Source: Rhodovibrionaceae bacterium (lineage in GTDB: Bacteria; Pseudomonadota; Alphaproteobacteria; Kiloniellales; DSM-21159). From it: a stretch of 64,000 nt of DNA. Numbering within the stretch: the first letter of the stretch is position 1; every line of letters starts with the position of its first letter. The position numbers and the translations under genes were made by a program. This document shows, in pieces, positions 45,370 to 55,342 of this stretch. The stretch covers positions 31,194 to 95,193 of the forward strand of contig JANQMX010000002.1 in NCBI GenBank assembly GCA_028279885.1, read 5' to 3'. The notes beneath the pieces are model-generated. The model had not been told where the DNA came from. It saw nothing but the letters and a program-made list of their open reading frames with translations, and did no database searches.

Positions 45370-46407
45370 TTACCTCGGCCCGACCTCTTCCCAACGGCCG
45401 CTTTCGTTGGAGCGATAGGCGGCCTCCACCAGCTCGAGGTTGGTCAAGTAGTCTTCGGCCCGGGTCTCCAGCGGCGCTCCCTCGCGCAGGTGGCGCAGCA
45501 CATGCGCCTGGAAGCTATGCACGCAGTCGCCGCCGTAACCGCGGTCCTGCCATTCGTAGGCGACTTCGTCCTCTTGATTGCTGCCGTGGGCGCGCAGGAA
45601 CAGTCGGCCGAAGCCGTCCAGGCGCAGACAGGCCTCGGCGCCGTCGATCTGCATCTCCCCCATGGTGAGCCGCCGGTTCTCCGCCGCGTGATCGGCCAGA
45701 CGGTTACCGTCGAACAACGCCCGGCTGCCGGAGGCGAAGCGGAGAATGACCAGACCGGCGTCCTCGCCGGCAATCGCCGGGTTCAGTCGCCTGAGATCGG
45801 CGAAGACCGCCACGACCTCGCCCAGCAGGTAGCGAAAGACGTCCAAGAGATGGACCGCCGTCTCATGCAGCAGAAAGCGCTCCATCTGCTGGAAGTAAGG
45901 TTGGCGGTCGAGATAGGCGCGCGGACCCTGCCCATCCCCCGGGCGCAGACGGAAGGCGACCTCGTAGACCTCGCCCAGCGCACCGATCTCCAGCTCGGTC
46001 TTGCAGGCGCGGAACCAGGGCTGAAAGCGGAAGTTCTCGTGCACCACCAAGGTCGTGCCGGCCGCGGCGGCGATCGCGCAGGCCTCTTCCGCGCCGGCCA
46101 GGCCGCCGCAAAAGGGCTTCTGGCAGACGATCGTCGGCACCGTCCCCGCGGCCAGGCGGATGAGATCGAGGTGGGCGGTCGGCGGGGCGGCGATATCGAG
46201 GATGTCGATCGCTTCGTTGGCGAGCAGCACCTCCGCCGTGTCGTAGGTGCGCGGCGCACCGAACGCCTGGGCCGCGGCCTCGGCTTTCGAGGTATCGCGG
46301 TCGCAGATGGCAAGCAGCTCGGCGTCCGGCAGCCGCCGCCAAGCCTCGTGGTGGAACTGGGAGAAGAAGCCGGCGCCAATGCCGGCGATCTTGAGGGACT
46401 CGGTCAT
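45370..46407 (-). CDS. Gfo/Idh/MocA-family oxidoreductase
   Basis: 345 residues. N-terminal NAD(P)-binding fold (IAGIGAGFFSQFHHEAWRRL, residues 6-25; AICDRDTSKAEAAAQAFG) and the family CQKPFCGGLAGAEE (the EKP-like lysine motif). The C-terminal sheet domain has HETAVHLLDVFRYLLG with a catalytic-type His. These enzymes oxidise sugars, inositols or similar polyols. Last gene of a leftward three-gene operon (CoA ligase, SMP-30, oxidoreductase), overlapping SMP-30 by four bases. Confidence 0.88.
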   Translation of the reverse strand: MTESLKIAGIGAGFFSQFHHEAWRRLPDAELLAICDRDTSKAEAAAQAFGAPRTYDTAEVLLANEAIDILDIAAPPTAHLDLIRLAAGTVPTIVCQKPFCGGLAGAEEACAIAAAAGTTLVVHENFRFQPWFRACKTELEIGALGEVYEVAFRLRPGDGQGPRAYLDRQPYFQQMERFLLHETAVHLLDVFRYLLGEVVAVFADLRRLNPAIAGEDAGLVILRFASGSRALFDGNRLADHAAENRRLTMGEMQIDGAEACLRLDGFGRLFLRAHGSNQEDEVAYEWQDRGYGGDCVHSFQAHVLRHLREGAPLETRAEDYLTNLELVEAAYRSNESGRWEEVGPR

Positions 46408-47423
46408 TTCGCAGTTTCGGAGAACAAGGCGGGCAAGGGGCCGAGGTCGGCCATCCAGTGGGGCGGCGGAAGTCCGGGCCGCGGTGCGGCAAAGCAGGCG
46501 AGGCGGTCGCCAAGCAGGCAGCCGAGAAAGGCGGTCGAGAGATCCGGGCCGCCGAAAGCGAGACTGGAGATGTTGGCGAGGCGGCGGCTGCTGATCTTGT
46601 CCAGGTGCGGGCGGCCCATTGCGTGGGCCCGGTAGGCTTCCTCGACCCAGTCGAGATGATCAGGATCGCTGTCCTCCAGCATCACCTCCTGGCGGCCGTC
46701 GGACGCCACGTGGACGACCCGGTTGCTGACGATGCTGGTGACCCACAGCCCGCCGTCCCGATCCATCGCGAGCCCGTCGGGAAAGCAACCTTCGCTGTAG
46801 CGCGCCACCTCGCGGGCTGGGCCGAGCTGGCCGTCGCGCCCGATCGCGAAGGCGCTGGTGCGCCGGGCGAAGGTCTCGTTGACGAAGAGCGTGCCGCCGT
46901 CCGGGCTGACCAGGCACTCGTTGGTGTAGCCCAGCCCCTCCGCCGCGATGCGTGCCCGTCCACCTTCGAGCAAGATGACGAAGCCGTCGGCAACGTCCTT
47001 GCGATAGGCGGCGCTGCGCGGCCGCACCGCCGTGCTGACCGTGATCCAAAGGCGCGCGTCGTCCTGGCGCAGCACGAAGTTGGTGGGCGGCAGGGCGCGC
47101 CCGTCCAGCTCGGTCAAGAGCGGTTCCGTGGTGCCGTCGGGGAACAGGCGGAAGACACCGCCTTCGTCCGCGCCGAGGTGGGCGAGCAGCAGGGTGCCTC
47201 CCGGCTCCAGCGCGATGCCGTTGGGGCGCAGCTGGGGTTGGTCGTCGCGCGCCAGCACACATCGCACAGCGCCCTCGGGAGACAGGAGGGCGACGCCGCC
47301 GTTGCCCGTCCAGTCGGAGACGAGCAGCATGCCGGAGCTGTGCGCCAGGACGCACTCGGGGCGATTGAGGCCCTGGCCGAGGAAGGAGAGGCTGGAAAGC
47401 GGAATGCGAGGCCTTGCCGCCAC
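46404..47423 (-). CDS. SMP-30/gluconolactonase-family protein
   Basis: 339-residue six-bladed beta-propeller lactonase family. Metal ligands are expected at Glu in LNRPECVLAH, Asn in GYTNECLVSPDGG and Asp in GCFPDGLAMDRDGGLW. LRPNGIALEPGGTLLLAHLG is typical for the family. It could hydrolyse a sugar or other lactone made by the neighbouring oxidoreductase. Start is GTG (47421-47423), three bases from the CoA ligase stop. Confidence 0.85.
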   Translation of the reverse strand: MAARPRIPLSSLSFLGQGLNRPECVLAHSSGMLLVSDWTGNGGVALLSPEGAVRCVLARDDQPQLRPNGIALEPGGTLLLAHLGADEGGVFRLFPDGTTEPLLTELDGRALPPTNFVLRQDDARLWITVSTAVRPRSAAYRKDVADGFVILLEGGRARIAAEGLGYTNECLVSPDGGTLFVNETFARRTSAFAIGRDGQLGPAREVARYSEGCFPDGLAMDRDGGLWVTSIVSNRVVHVASDGRQEVMLEDSDPDHLDWVEEAYRAHAMGRPHLDKISSRRLANISSLAFGGPDLSTAFLGCLLGDRLACFAAPRPGLPPPHWMADLGPLPALFSETAK

Positions 47424-47426
47424 CTT

Positions 47427-48962
47427 TCAGGCCCCCTCTGCCGCTAGCATCTCCCGCAGGCTGGTCTTGAGGATTTTGCCGTAGTTGTTCTTCGGCAGAG
47501 CATCGACGAAGAAGTAGGCCTTCGGGCGTTTGAAGCGGGCGATCTCCTCCAGGCAGAGCGCATCGAGCTCGCTCTCCGAGAGACTGCTCTCGGCCTGTGC
47601 CACCACGAAGGCCACCACCTCTTCGCCCCAGTCGGCATGGGGCCGTCCAAGCACCGAGCACTCCTTGACGCGCGGATGGCGCAGCAGCACCTCCTCGACC
47701 TCGCGCGGGTAGATGTTGGTGCCGCCGCTGATGATCACGTCCTTGGAGCGGTCCTTGAGCGTCAGGAAGCCCTCCTCGTCGAGGCTTCCGACGTCGCCGG
47801 TATGCAGCCATCCGCCGCGCAGGGTCTTGGCCGTCGCCGCCGGGTCGTTCCAGTAACCGGGCATGACCGAGAGGCCGCGCACCTGGATCTCGCCGGTGTC
47901 GCCGGTCGGCAAGGGATGGTCGTCCTCATCGGCGATGCGCAGCTCCACCAGCGTTTGCGCGCGCCCGGCGGAGGCCAGGCGCGCTTCGTAGCGCGGATGC
48001 GCGCTCTCGCCGTGCATGGCGCGGGTGAGAGAGCTGATGGTCATGGGGCTTTCGCCCTGTCCGTAGATCTGCACGAAGCGATTGCCGAAGACCTCCATGG
48101 CGCGCTTGAGGTCGGCGACATACATGGGCGCGCCGCCATAGACGATGGTCTTGAGGTTCTCGTGCCGTGCGGTTTGGGCACCCGGATGGTCGATCAGGCG
48201 CTTGACCATGGTGGGCGCGAAGAAACTGCAGAGCCGCGGATAATGCTCCAGCAGATCGAAGACTTCAGCCGGGTCGTAGCCGCCGCTTTCCGGCACGATG
48301 TTGAGGCCGGCCTGAGCGACGAAGGGGAAGTTATAGAGGCCGACGCCGTGCGACATGGGCGCTGCGTGCAGCAGGCAGTCGTCCGGCTGAACCGTGTCGA
48401 CGTCGGCGAAATAGCAGGACGTCATGGCCAGCAGATTGCCGTGGCTCAGCATGGCGCCCTTGGGTCGGCCCGTCGTGCCGCTGGTGTAGAACAGCCAAGC
48501 GAGGTCATCGAGCTGCGCCGGCAAGGGTGCCATCTCTTCGCCGGAGAAGAGCGCGTCATAGTCCGGCGAGCCGGCAACGATCAGGCGCGCTTTGCTGTGG
48601 GCATCGTCGATCGCGCTGGACAGGCTTTCCTCAAGATCGGCTGTCCCGAAACAGAGGCGGGCGCCCGAGTGGCTCAGCATATAGGCGAACTCGCGGGCGT
48701 GGAGCTTGGCGTTCATCGGCACGGCTGCCAGCCCTGCCCACCAAATGCCGTAAAGCACTTCCAGGTATTGTGGGCAGTTCTTCATCGCCACGGCGATACG
48801 CTCGCCCGGCAGCAGCGAGAGTCTGTTACGCAAATGATCGGCCAGCTTCGAGGCGCGTCTTGCCAGACCCGCATAGTCTGCGGTCACTTGCTCGCCGACG
48901 GCGACCGCCGGCCTGTTTCCATGGCTCAAGGCACTTCGCTTGAGCAGCTGCGCGATATTCAT
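47427..48962 (-). CDS. AMP-dependent acyl-CoA synthetase / ligase
   Basis: 511 residues of the ANL superfamily. A3 core LFYTSGTTGRPKGAMLSHGN, A5 region IYGQGESPMT, A7 GWLHTGDVGSLDEEGFLTLK and A10 LPKNNYGKILKTSLRE with the catalytic Lys are all present, so it should be active. It activates a carboxylate to acyl-CoA. The acid is unknown; an organosulfur acid feeding the convergent desulfinase-like enzyme is one possibility. The ATG at 48962 is preferred to an upstream one because it gives the normal N-terminus (MNIAQLLKRSALSHGNRPAV). Confidence 0.9.
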   Translation of the reverse strand: MNIAQLLKRSALSHGNRPAVAVGEQVTADYAGLARRASKLADHLRNRLSLLPGERIAVAMKNCPQYLEVLYGIWWAGLAAVPMNAKLHAREFAYMLSHSGARLCFGTADLEESLSSAIDDAHSKARLIVAGSPDYDALFSGEEMAPLPAQLDDLAWLFYTSGTTGRPKGAMLSHGNLLAMTSCYFADVDTVQPDDCLLHAAPMSHGVGLYNFPFVAQAGLNIVPESGGYDPAEVFDLLEHYPRLCSFFAPTMVKRLIDHPGAQTARHENLKTIVYGGAPMYVADLKRAMEVFGNRFVQIYGQGESPMTISSLTRAMHGESAHPRYEARLASAGRAQTLVELRIADEDDHPLPTGDTGEIQVRGLSVMPGYWNDPAATAKTLRGGWLHTGDVGSLDEEGFLTLKDRSKDVIISGGTNIYPREVEEVLLRHPRVKECSVLGRPHADWGEEVVAFVVAQAESSLSESELDALCLEEIARFKRPKAYFFVDALPKNNYGKILKTSLREMLAAEGA

Positions 48963-49110
48963 GGCGACGCCTTGGCCGAGCTCCTCTATGGATCTGACGA
49001 TAGCGGACTGCCGCTGTCGCACAAGCCGGCAAAACACGGCGGTCGGGTTGGTTTGTCTGGTAGCCGTCGGCCGCCCGGCCTATTGTCGTAGCGTGATTAC
49101 GCCGAAGCCG

Positions 49111-50142
49111 ATGTCCATGGCCGTTTCCCGCCGCTCTTTTCTCTCCGCCGGCTCTTTGCTGGCCCTCTCCGGTGCGCTTCCGGCGGGTCCCGCGTACGCC
49201 GAGCCGGTGACCCTTCTGCGGCTGGGGACCGGCTCGTCGGTCGGCACCTATTTCCCGATCGGGACCATCATCGGGCGAATCGTCAGCCTGCCGCCGGGCA
49301 GCCGCGGCTGCGACGAGGAGGGCGCCTGCGGGGTGCCGGGCTTGATCGTCGTCGCGGACTCGACCAAGGGCTCCGTCGACAACGTCAACCGCATCGCCGC
49401 GGGCCAACTGGACGCGGCGCTCTGTCAGGCGAACATCGCCTATTGGGCCTACAACGGGATCGAGCTCTTCGAGGGCGCGCCGCAGCAGTCCTTGCGCAGC
49501 GTGGCCAACCTCTTCCCGGAGGCCTTTCATCTGGTGGTCTCGGCCGAGAGCGGCATACGCTTCGTCACCGACATCAAGGGCAAACGCGTGTCGCTGGACA
49601 GGGAGGGATCCGGCACGCTGGTCATGGCGCAGAAGATCCTGGAAGCCTACGGCCTTGGCCCGGACGATGTCGAAGTCAGCCATGAGGAGCCGGGCATCGC
49701 GGCGGAGATGGTGCGGACCGGTGAACTCGATGCCTTCTTCTTCGTCGCCGGCGCACCGGCGCGGGCGATCGAGGTATTGGCCCGACAGCATCCGATCTCT
49801 TTGGTTCCGATCGAAGGCCCCCAAGCCGATACGCTGGTCGGCAACAGCCTGTTTCTCGCCAAGACCGATATCAGGGCCGGAACCTATCTCGGTGTTGCCT
49901 TTACCCCGACTCTGGCCGTCGGCGCGCAGCTCATCGTCTCGGCCGATCTCCCCGATGACCTGGTCTATGCGATGACCCAAGCCTTGTGGCACGCCAACGC
50001 CCGAGAGACGCTCGACCGCAGTCACCCCAAAGGTCGGCTGATCACCCTCAACACGGCGCTCAACAATCTGAGCGTTCCGCTGCATCCGGGCGCGGAGCGT
50101 TACTACCGTGAGATCGGCCACGCGCTGGTCCGCGGCCCTTGA
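49111..50142 (+). CDS. TAXI-family TRAP solute-binding protein
   Basis: 343 residues with a Tat-like signal peptide (SRRSFLSAGSLLALSGALPA, cleavage near AYA-EP) and the TAXI family opening LRLGTGSSVGTYFPIGTIIG. DSTKGSVDNVNRIAAGQLDA and VANLFPEAFHLVVSAESGI fit as well. TAXI proteins deliver organic acids to fused DctQM permeases; no such permease gene is here, so it is an orphan. ATG at 49111 or 49117. Divergent from the CoA ligase operon. Confidence 0.87.
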   Translation: MSMAVSRRSFLSAGSLLALSGALPAGPAYAEPVTLLRLGTGSSVGTYFPIGTIIGRIVSLPPGSRGCDEEGACGVPGLIVVADSTKGSVDNVNRIAAGQLDAALCQANIAYWAYNGIELFEGAPQQSLRSVANLFPEAFHLVVSAESGIRFVTDIKGKRVSLDREGSGTLVMAQKILEAYGLGPDDVEVSHEEPGIAAEMVRTGELDAFFFVAGAPARAIEVLARQHPISLVPIEGPQADTLVGNSLFLAKTDIRAGTYLGVAFTPTLAVGAQLIVSADLPDDLVYAMTQALWHANARETLDRSHPKGRLITLNTALNNLSVPLHPGAERYYREIGHALVRGP

Positions 50143-50154
50143 GCCGGGGACCCC

Positions 50155-50829
50155 TTAGGGGTTCTCGATGTGCCAAGGCTCTTGTTCGGCGGCTGCGGCC
50201 CAGGATTGCATCGCCGGCCACTCCCAGATCGTTGCGACGTAGCGCTCGGCGGCATCCGATAGCTGCGGGCGATAGGTGGCGAAGCGGCTGACCACCGGCG
50301 CAAAGAAGGCATCGGCAATGCTGGCGCTCCCGAAAAGGAAAGCGCCGTCTTGGCCGAAGTGCTCTCGGCAGTCCTGCCAGATCTCGCAGATGCGCGCGAT
50401 GTCTGCGTCCAGCGCGGGGGCTTTCGGCGGCAGCGCGCGCCGGGCGCGCAGGTCCATCGGCATGGTCTTGCGCAGGGTCGCGAAGCCGGCGTGCATCTCG
50501 GCCGTGACCGTGCGCGCCCGGGCTCTCGCCTGGCGATCGCTCGGCCAGAGCGCCGCCGCCGGGAACAAGTCAGCCAGATACTCGGCGATCGCCAGGCTGT
50601 CCCAAACCTGAAACGCGCCGTGCTTCAGGACCGGGACGCGGCGGCTCGGTGAATGGGCGGCGATCGCTGCGGCCGTCTCCTCCCGATCGAGCGGGATGAC
50701 GATCTCTTCGAAAGGGGCGCCGGTCATCTCCAGCGCCAGCCAAGCGCGCAGGGACCAGGACGAATAGTTCTTGTTGCCGATCACCAGGGTGAGCTTGTCA
50801 TCACCCGTCCCCTCGTTAGTCTGTGCCAC
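50155..50829 (-). CDS. Glutathione S-transferase family protein
   Basis: 224 residues. Thioredoxin-like N-terminal domain (VIGNKNYSSWSLRAWLALEM, residues 16-35, with the probable catalytic Ser; RVPVLKHG and QVWDSLAIAEYL glutathione-site motifs) and an all-helical C-terminal domain. GTG at 50829 follows AAGGAGG, so I take it over the longer frame from 50853. It is divergent from the aminopeptidase, with 54 bases between start codons. Confidence 0.88.
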   Translation of the reverse strand: MAQTNEGTGDDKLTLVIGNKNYSSWSLRAWLALEMTGAPFEEIVIPLDREETAAAIAAHSPSRRVPVLKHGAFQVWDSLAIAEYLADLFPAAALWPSDRQARARARTVTAEMHAGFATLRKTMPMDLRARRALPPKAPALDADIARICEIWQDCREHFGQDGAFLFGSASIADAFFAPVVSRFATYRPQLSDAAERYVATIWEWPAMQSWAAAAEQEPWHIENP

Positions 50830-50883
50830 TTCGACCTCCTTGCTCCGCCTCACCGCCAGCCAGACTTATTGGGAGAGCCAGCC

Positions 50884-52246
<1,363 letters not shown>

Positions 52247-52272
<26 letters not shown>

Positions 52273-52849
52273 CCTCTTTAGCCGCCTCAGGGGCCTGTGG
52301 TTCTTCGGGCCCAGGCGGCTGCTTCTGCAGCACATCTTCGGCGCGCCAGAAGTGCTGCAGCAACTCGATTTGCGTCACGATGGGCCTGAGGAACAGGCCG
52401 CTTTGCTCTTTCAGGTCGCGCGAGCGCCGGGCCAGCATCATCTGGGCACCGTTGTTACAGAAGATCACCGAGCGGTACTGAATGCCGATATCCGGGCCTT
52501 GCCGATTGAGCTGCGTCGGATCGTGGCAGGTCCAGAAAATCTCCAGCAGGTCGCTATAGCTCGTGACGCTGCGATCGTAGCGGACCTGCAAGGCTTCGGC
52601 ATGGCCGCTCTGCTCGCAGAAGACGTCCAGGTAGCTCGGGTGGGGAAGATCACCGCCGGCATAGCCGATGGTCGTTTCCAGAACGCCGGGCCGTCGACGG
52701 AAGGCGGGCTCCACAGACCAGGCAGGCCCTGCGGCAAAGGTTGCCAAATCACTGCCGACCATAGGACCAACTGATCCGTCGCCCATACTCACGGTCTTGC
52801 CACGCGGCGCCCCGCCCAGAAAGGCGTCCTTCGTCAGAAACTTCCCCAT
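52247..52849 (-). CDS. MsrA-like protein lacking the catalytic cysteine
   Basis: 200 residues clearly homologous to peptide-methionine (S)-S-oxide reductase A: VEPAFRRRPGVLETTIGYAG, GGDLPHPSYLDVFCEQSGHA and HDPTQLNRQGPDIGIQYRSV. The active-site motif GCFW reads GPAW (residues 41-44), so Pro42 stands where the catalytic Cys should be. The C-terminal FYPAEDYHQ block is degraded to FWRAEDVLQ. The reading frame is intact with good MsrA-type codons, so it is a divergent pseudoenzyme or has another activity, rather than an obvious pseudogene. ATG at 52849; the tail overlaps the aminopeptidase gene. Confidence 0.82.
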
Positions 52850-53065
52850 CGATCTGCCCAATCAAGCCAACGAGACATCATTCCACAAATGTTCTCATTT
52901 AATCCGGAGCTTGGCACAGACGTCAAGACAACTTGGTCTTACTTGCCTACCTGTGGGCGCTCTTGGACAGCCGGCTGCAGCGCCTAGTTTGCAACGGACG
53001 GGATCCGGGCCGCGAATGACGGCAGGATCCCAAAACGGAACCTGTTGTTCAGGAGCTGATGCCTT

Positions 53066-53647
53066 ATGCGTTGTATGGTGATCGTCCTTGGGTTGTTGGT
53101 CCCTTTTGTCGGTCTGGCGCAAGCCGACGCACCCCCGTCATGGCTTGTCGACTATCCCGAGAGTGCCGTCACCTTCACGGCAACGCAGAGCGGCGCGCCG
53201 GTCGAGGGCCGCTTCGAGCAGTTCACCGCCGATCTTGCTTTTGACCCGGAGGACCCGGCGGGAAGCAGCTTCGTGGTCGAAATCGATATGGCCAGCGTCG
53301 AGAGCGGCAACACCGACCGAGACAATACGCTCAGATCGAATGCTCTCTTCGACGTCGCCGTCTGGCCACTGGCCGTTTTCGAGGCCAACGAAGTGGTCGC
53401 CATCGGCGATGGGCAGTTTGAGGCACGTGGTACCCTGACCATGCGCGACCAGACGCTGCCCATCGTCTTGCCGTTCACCCTCGCATTGGAAGGCGACCCC
53501 GGCGCGCGCCTCGCCACGGCCGAGGGCTCGGTGACGATCAACCGGACCGACTACGGTGTCGGCCAGGGCATGTTCGCTGACACCAGCGTGATCCCCGATC
53601 CGGTCGAGATCGCCGTGCGCATCGTCGCGCGGGAAACGGGCCCTTGA
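53066..53647 (+). CDS. YceI-family periplasmic protein
   Basis: 193 residues with a signal peptide (MRCMVIVLGLLVPFVGLAQA). The YceI lipocalin-like domain is recognised by SAVTFTATQSGAPVEGRFEQ, the ASVESGNTDRDNTLRSNALF block and TLTMRDQTLPIVLPF. YceI proteins bind polyisoprenoid-type lipids; the cellular role is poorly known. AGGAG precedes the ATG. Stands alone; about 215 bases upstream to the MsrA-like start show no gene. Confidence 0.88.
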   Translation: MRCMVIVLGLLVPFVGLAQADAPPSWLVDYPESAVTFTATQSGAPVEGRFEQFTADLAFDPEDPAGSSFVVEIDMASVESGNTDRDNTLRSNALFDVAVWPLAVFEANEVVAIGDGQFEARGTLTMRDQTLPIVLPFTLALEGDPGARLATAEGSVTINRTDYGVGQGMFADTSVIPDPVEIAVRIVARETGP

Positions 53648-53812
53648 CGTGAAAAGGGGGGGGTAGCGATTGACCTTCTCGGTTCGGGGCGGTAGGACAC
53701 GAAGGTCATGAAACACCTTGGCTCTCAGTGGAAGCGAATTAGCGGCCCGGTGCTCGTCTGAAGCGCCGGGACAGTCCCTTTTCGTTTTCCACCCTCATGA
53801 GAGGCAAGGCAG

Positions 53813-54133
53813 ATGCTTATGACCCATGAGCCACAGCAGGCTGTGGCAGCCGCGCGACGCCAAGCGCAGCAATCCAGTTCCACCCATCCGGTCCATTGTT
53901 ATTCCCTGAAGGCGGCGGCCGAGCCGGGCTTGCTGCCGAACGTCATCGGGCTTTTCGCCAAGAACGGCCTGGTGCCCCTGCGCTGGCACAGCGATCTTCT
54001 GGCACCGCATAACGAAGAGCTGTCGATCGACTTCCAGGTCGCCGGCCTGGCTCAGCAGCGTGCGGAATATCTTGCGCGCTGCATGGAGCAGATATATGGC
54101 GTCCATACGGTCTTGATTTCCCAAAAGTACTGA
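53813..54133 (+). CDS. Small ACT-like domain protein
   Basis: 106 residues. After a polar, Gln-rich N-terminus comes one ACT-like domain: AEPGLLPNVIGLFAKNGLVP, then a strand LSIDFQVAGL and a helix AEYLARCMEQIYGVHTVLIS. This resembles the small regulatory subunit of acetolactate synthase (IlvM/IlvH type). No ALS large subunit is adjacent; the nearest ThDP enzyme is at 43.7 kb. Fifteen bases separate it from the Nudix gene, so they form an operon. Function unknown. Confidence 0.68.
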   Translation: MLMTHEPQQAVAAARRQAQQSSSTHPVHCYSLKAAAEPGLLPNVIGLFAKNGLVPLRWHSDLLAPHNEELSIDFQVAGLAQQRAEYLARCMEQIYGVHTVLISQKY

Positions 54134-54148
54134 AGCTTTAGGAGCTCC

Positions 54149-55006
54149 ATGAGCCTGCGCGACCGCGTGATGGTGAACCAGCCGGGCGGCCTCGACGATC
54201 TGGTGCCCTTCCTGGTGGAGGGGCGCCGCATGGGCCGCATGGAGCCTGCCTTCGCGGCCAAGCTGCGCGACTTCGAGCGCCTCTTCGTGCGGGTGGAAGA
54301 CGGCATCGAGCTGTCGCCGAGCCTGCGCACGCCGGCCCAGCGGAGCGACGCGATGCGGGAGCTGGTCGTCGAGCTGGCCGAGCGCGGCGACCTGCCGCCG
54401 CTGCGCGACGAGCTCTATCCTCTGGTGCGCGGCTGGGGCGAGACGCCTTTGCTGCTGATCGAACGCAGCGCGGCGCAGAGCTTCGGCATCCGCACCTTCG
54501 GGGTGCACGTCAACGGCATCGTCCAGGGAGTGGACGGGCTTTCTATCTGGGCCGCCCGGCGCTCCAGCCAGAAGACGGCATTTCCGGGTAAGCTCGACCA
54601 GCTCATCGCCGGCGGGCAGCCTCACGGGCTGAGCCTGGAGGAGAACCTGATCAAGGAGTCCTGGGAAGAGGCCGGCTTCGAGGCCTTCGTCGCCCGCCGC
54701 GCCCGGCCGGTCGGCATGGTGCGTTTCCGCGGCAGGACCGAGTTCGGCTTCCATGACGACGTGCTGTTCTGCTTCGACCTCAGCCTGGGTCACAACGAGC
54801 TGCCGGTGAACCGCGACGGCGAGGTCTCCGCTTTCGATCTCCTGAGCGTCCAGGAGCTGCGCCGCATGCTGAGCGAAAGCGAGGCGTTCTGTCCCGACAG
54901 CGCTTTGGTCAACATCGACCTGCTGATCCGTCACGGCGAACTGGGCCCGGACGAAGAGGCGCACTATGCGGAGATCGCCGCCGGCCTGCGGGTGCCGGTA
55001 GATTAG
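54149..55006 (+). CDS. Nudix hydrolase with N-terminal DUF4743 domain
   Basis: 285 residues. The N-terminal DUF4743 (about 15-125, FERLFVRVEDGIELSPSLRT) precedes a Nudix domain. The Nudix box lies around GGQPHGLSLEENLIKESWEE followed by AG (GX5EX7REUXEEXGU pattern with KESWEEAG in place of REXXEE). Its layout resembles the thiamine-pyrophosphokinase-related Nudix proteins that may hydrolyse damaged thiamine diphosphates. ATG follows AGGAG. Co-transcribed with the ACT-domain gene. Confidence 0.82.
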   Translation: MSLRDRVMVNQPGGLDDLVPFLVEGRRMGRMEPAFAAKLRDFERLFVRVEDGIELSPSLRTPAQRSDAMRELVVELAERGDLPPLRDELYPLVRGWGETPLLLIERSAAQSFGIRTFGVHVNGIVQGVDGLSIWAARRSSQKTAFPGKLDQLIAGGQPHGLSLEENLIKESWEEAGFEAFVARRARPVGMVRFRGRTEFGFHDDVLFCFDLSLGHNELPVNRDGEVSAFDLLSVQELRRMLSESEAFCPDSALVNIDLLIRHGELGPDEEAHYAEIAAGLRVPVD

Positions 55007-55342
55007 GTTGTATTTGCTTTGCCTAGGAGGGTGAAAAGAGTGGCGGGGCTTGGTGAGCGCGGCATCGGCCGTCTCTCCAGGAATGTCATCCTTGCACGAG
55101 CTTCGAAGGGTCGTAGACCCGAAGAGGCGAGTTGCGAGGATCCACGGATAGGCTTGGCGCGGGCCGATGAGTGGATGCTCGGAACTCGGCCCCGGGCCTG
55201 ACGGCCCAGTGGGCCTCGCCCAAGCATGACAACCAGAGGGGCGGTGCCACAGGGTGACCATGCGTCTGCCGGCACAAGGCACAGGCCTCTCGGCCGTGCT
55301 GCCTCTCCCCATCGACGCGTGTCCGACCAATGCATCGGCACG
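55007..55342. repeat. Intergenic region with a dispersed palindromic repeat
   Basis: No gene is seen. Between about 55084 and 55232 lies a repeat bounded by TGTCATCCTTG and CCAAGCATGACA (opposed ends). Internal short palindromes (GGGTCGTAGACCC; GGGCCTGACGGCCC) are present. It is related in its ends to the repeats at 11.06 and 62.29 kb but differs inside. Confidence 0.5.
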
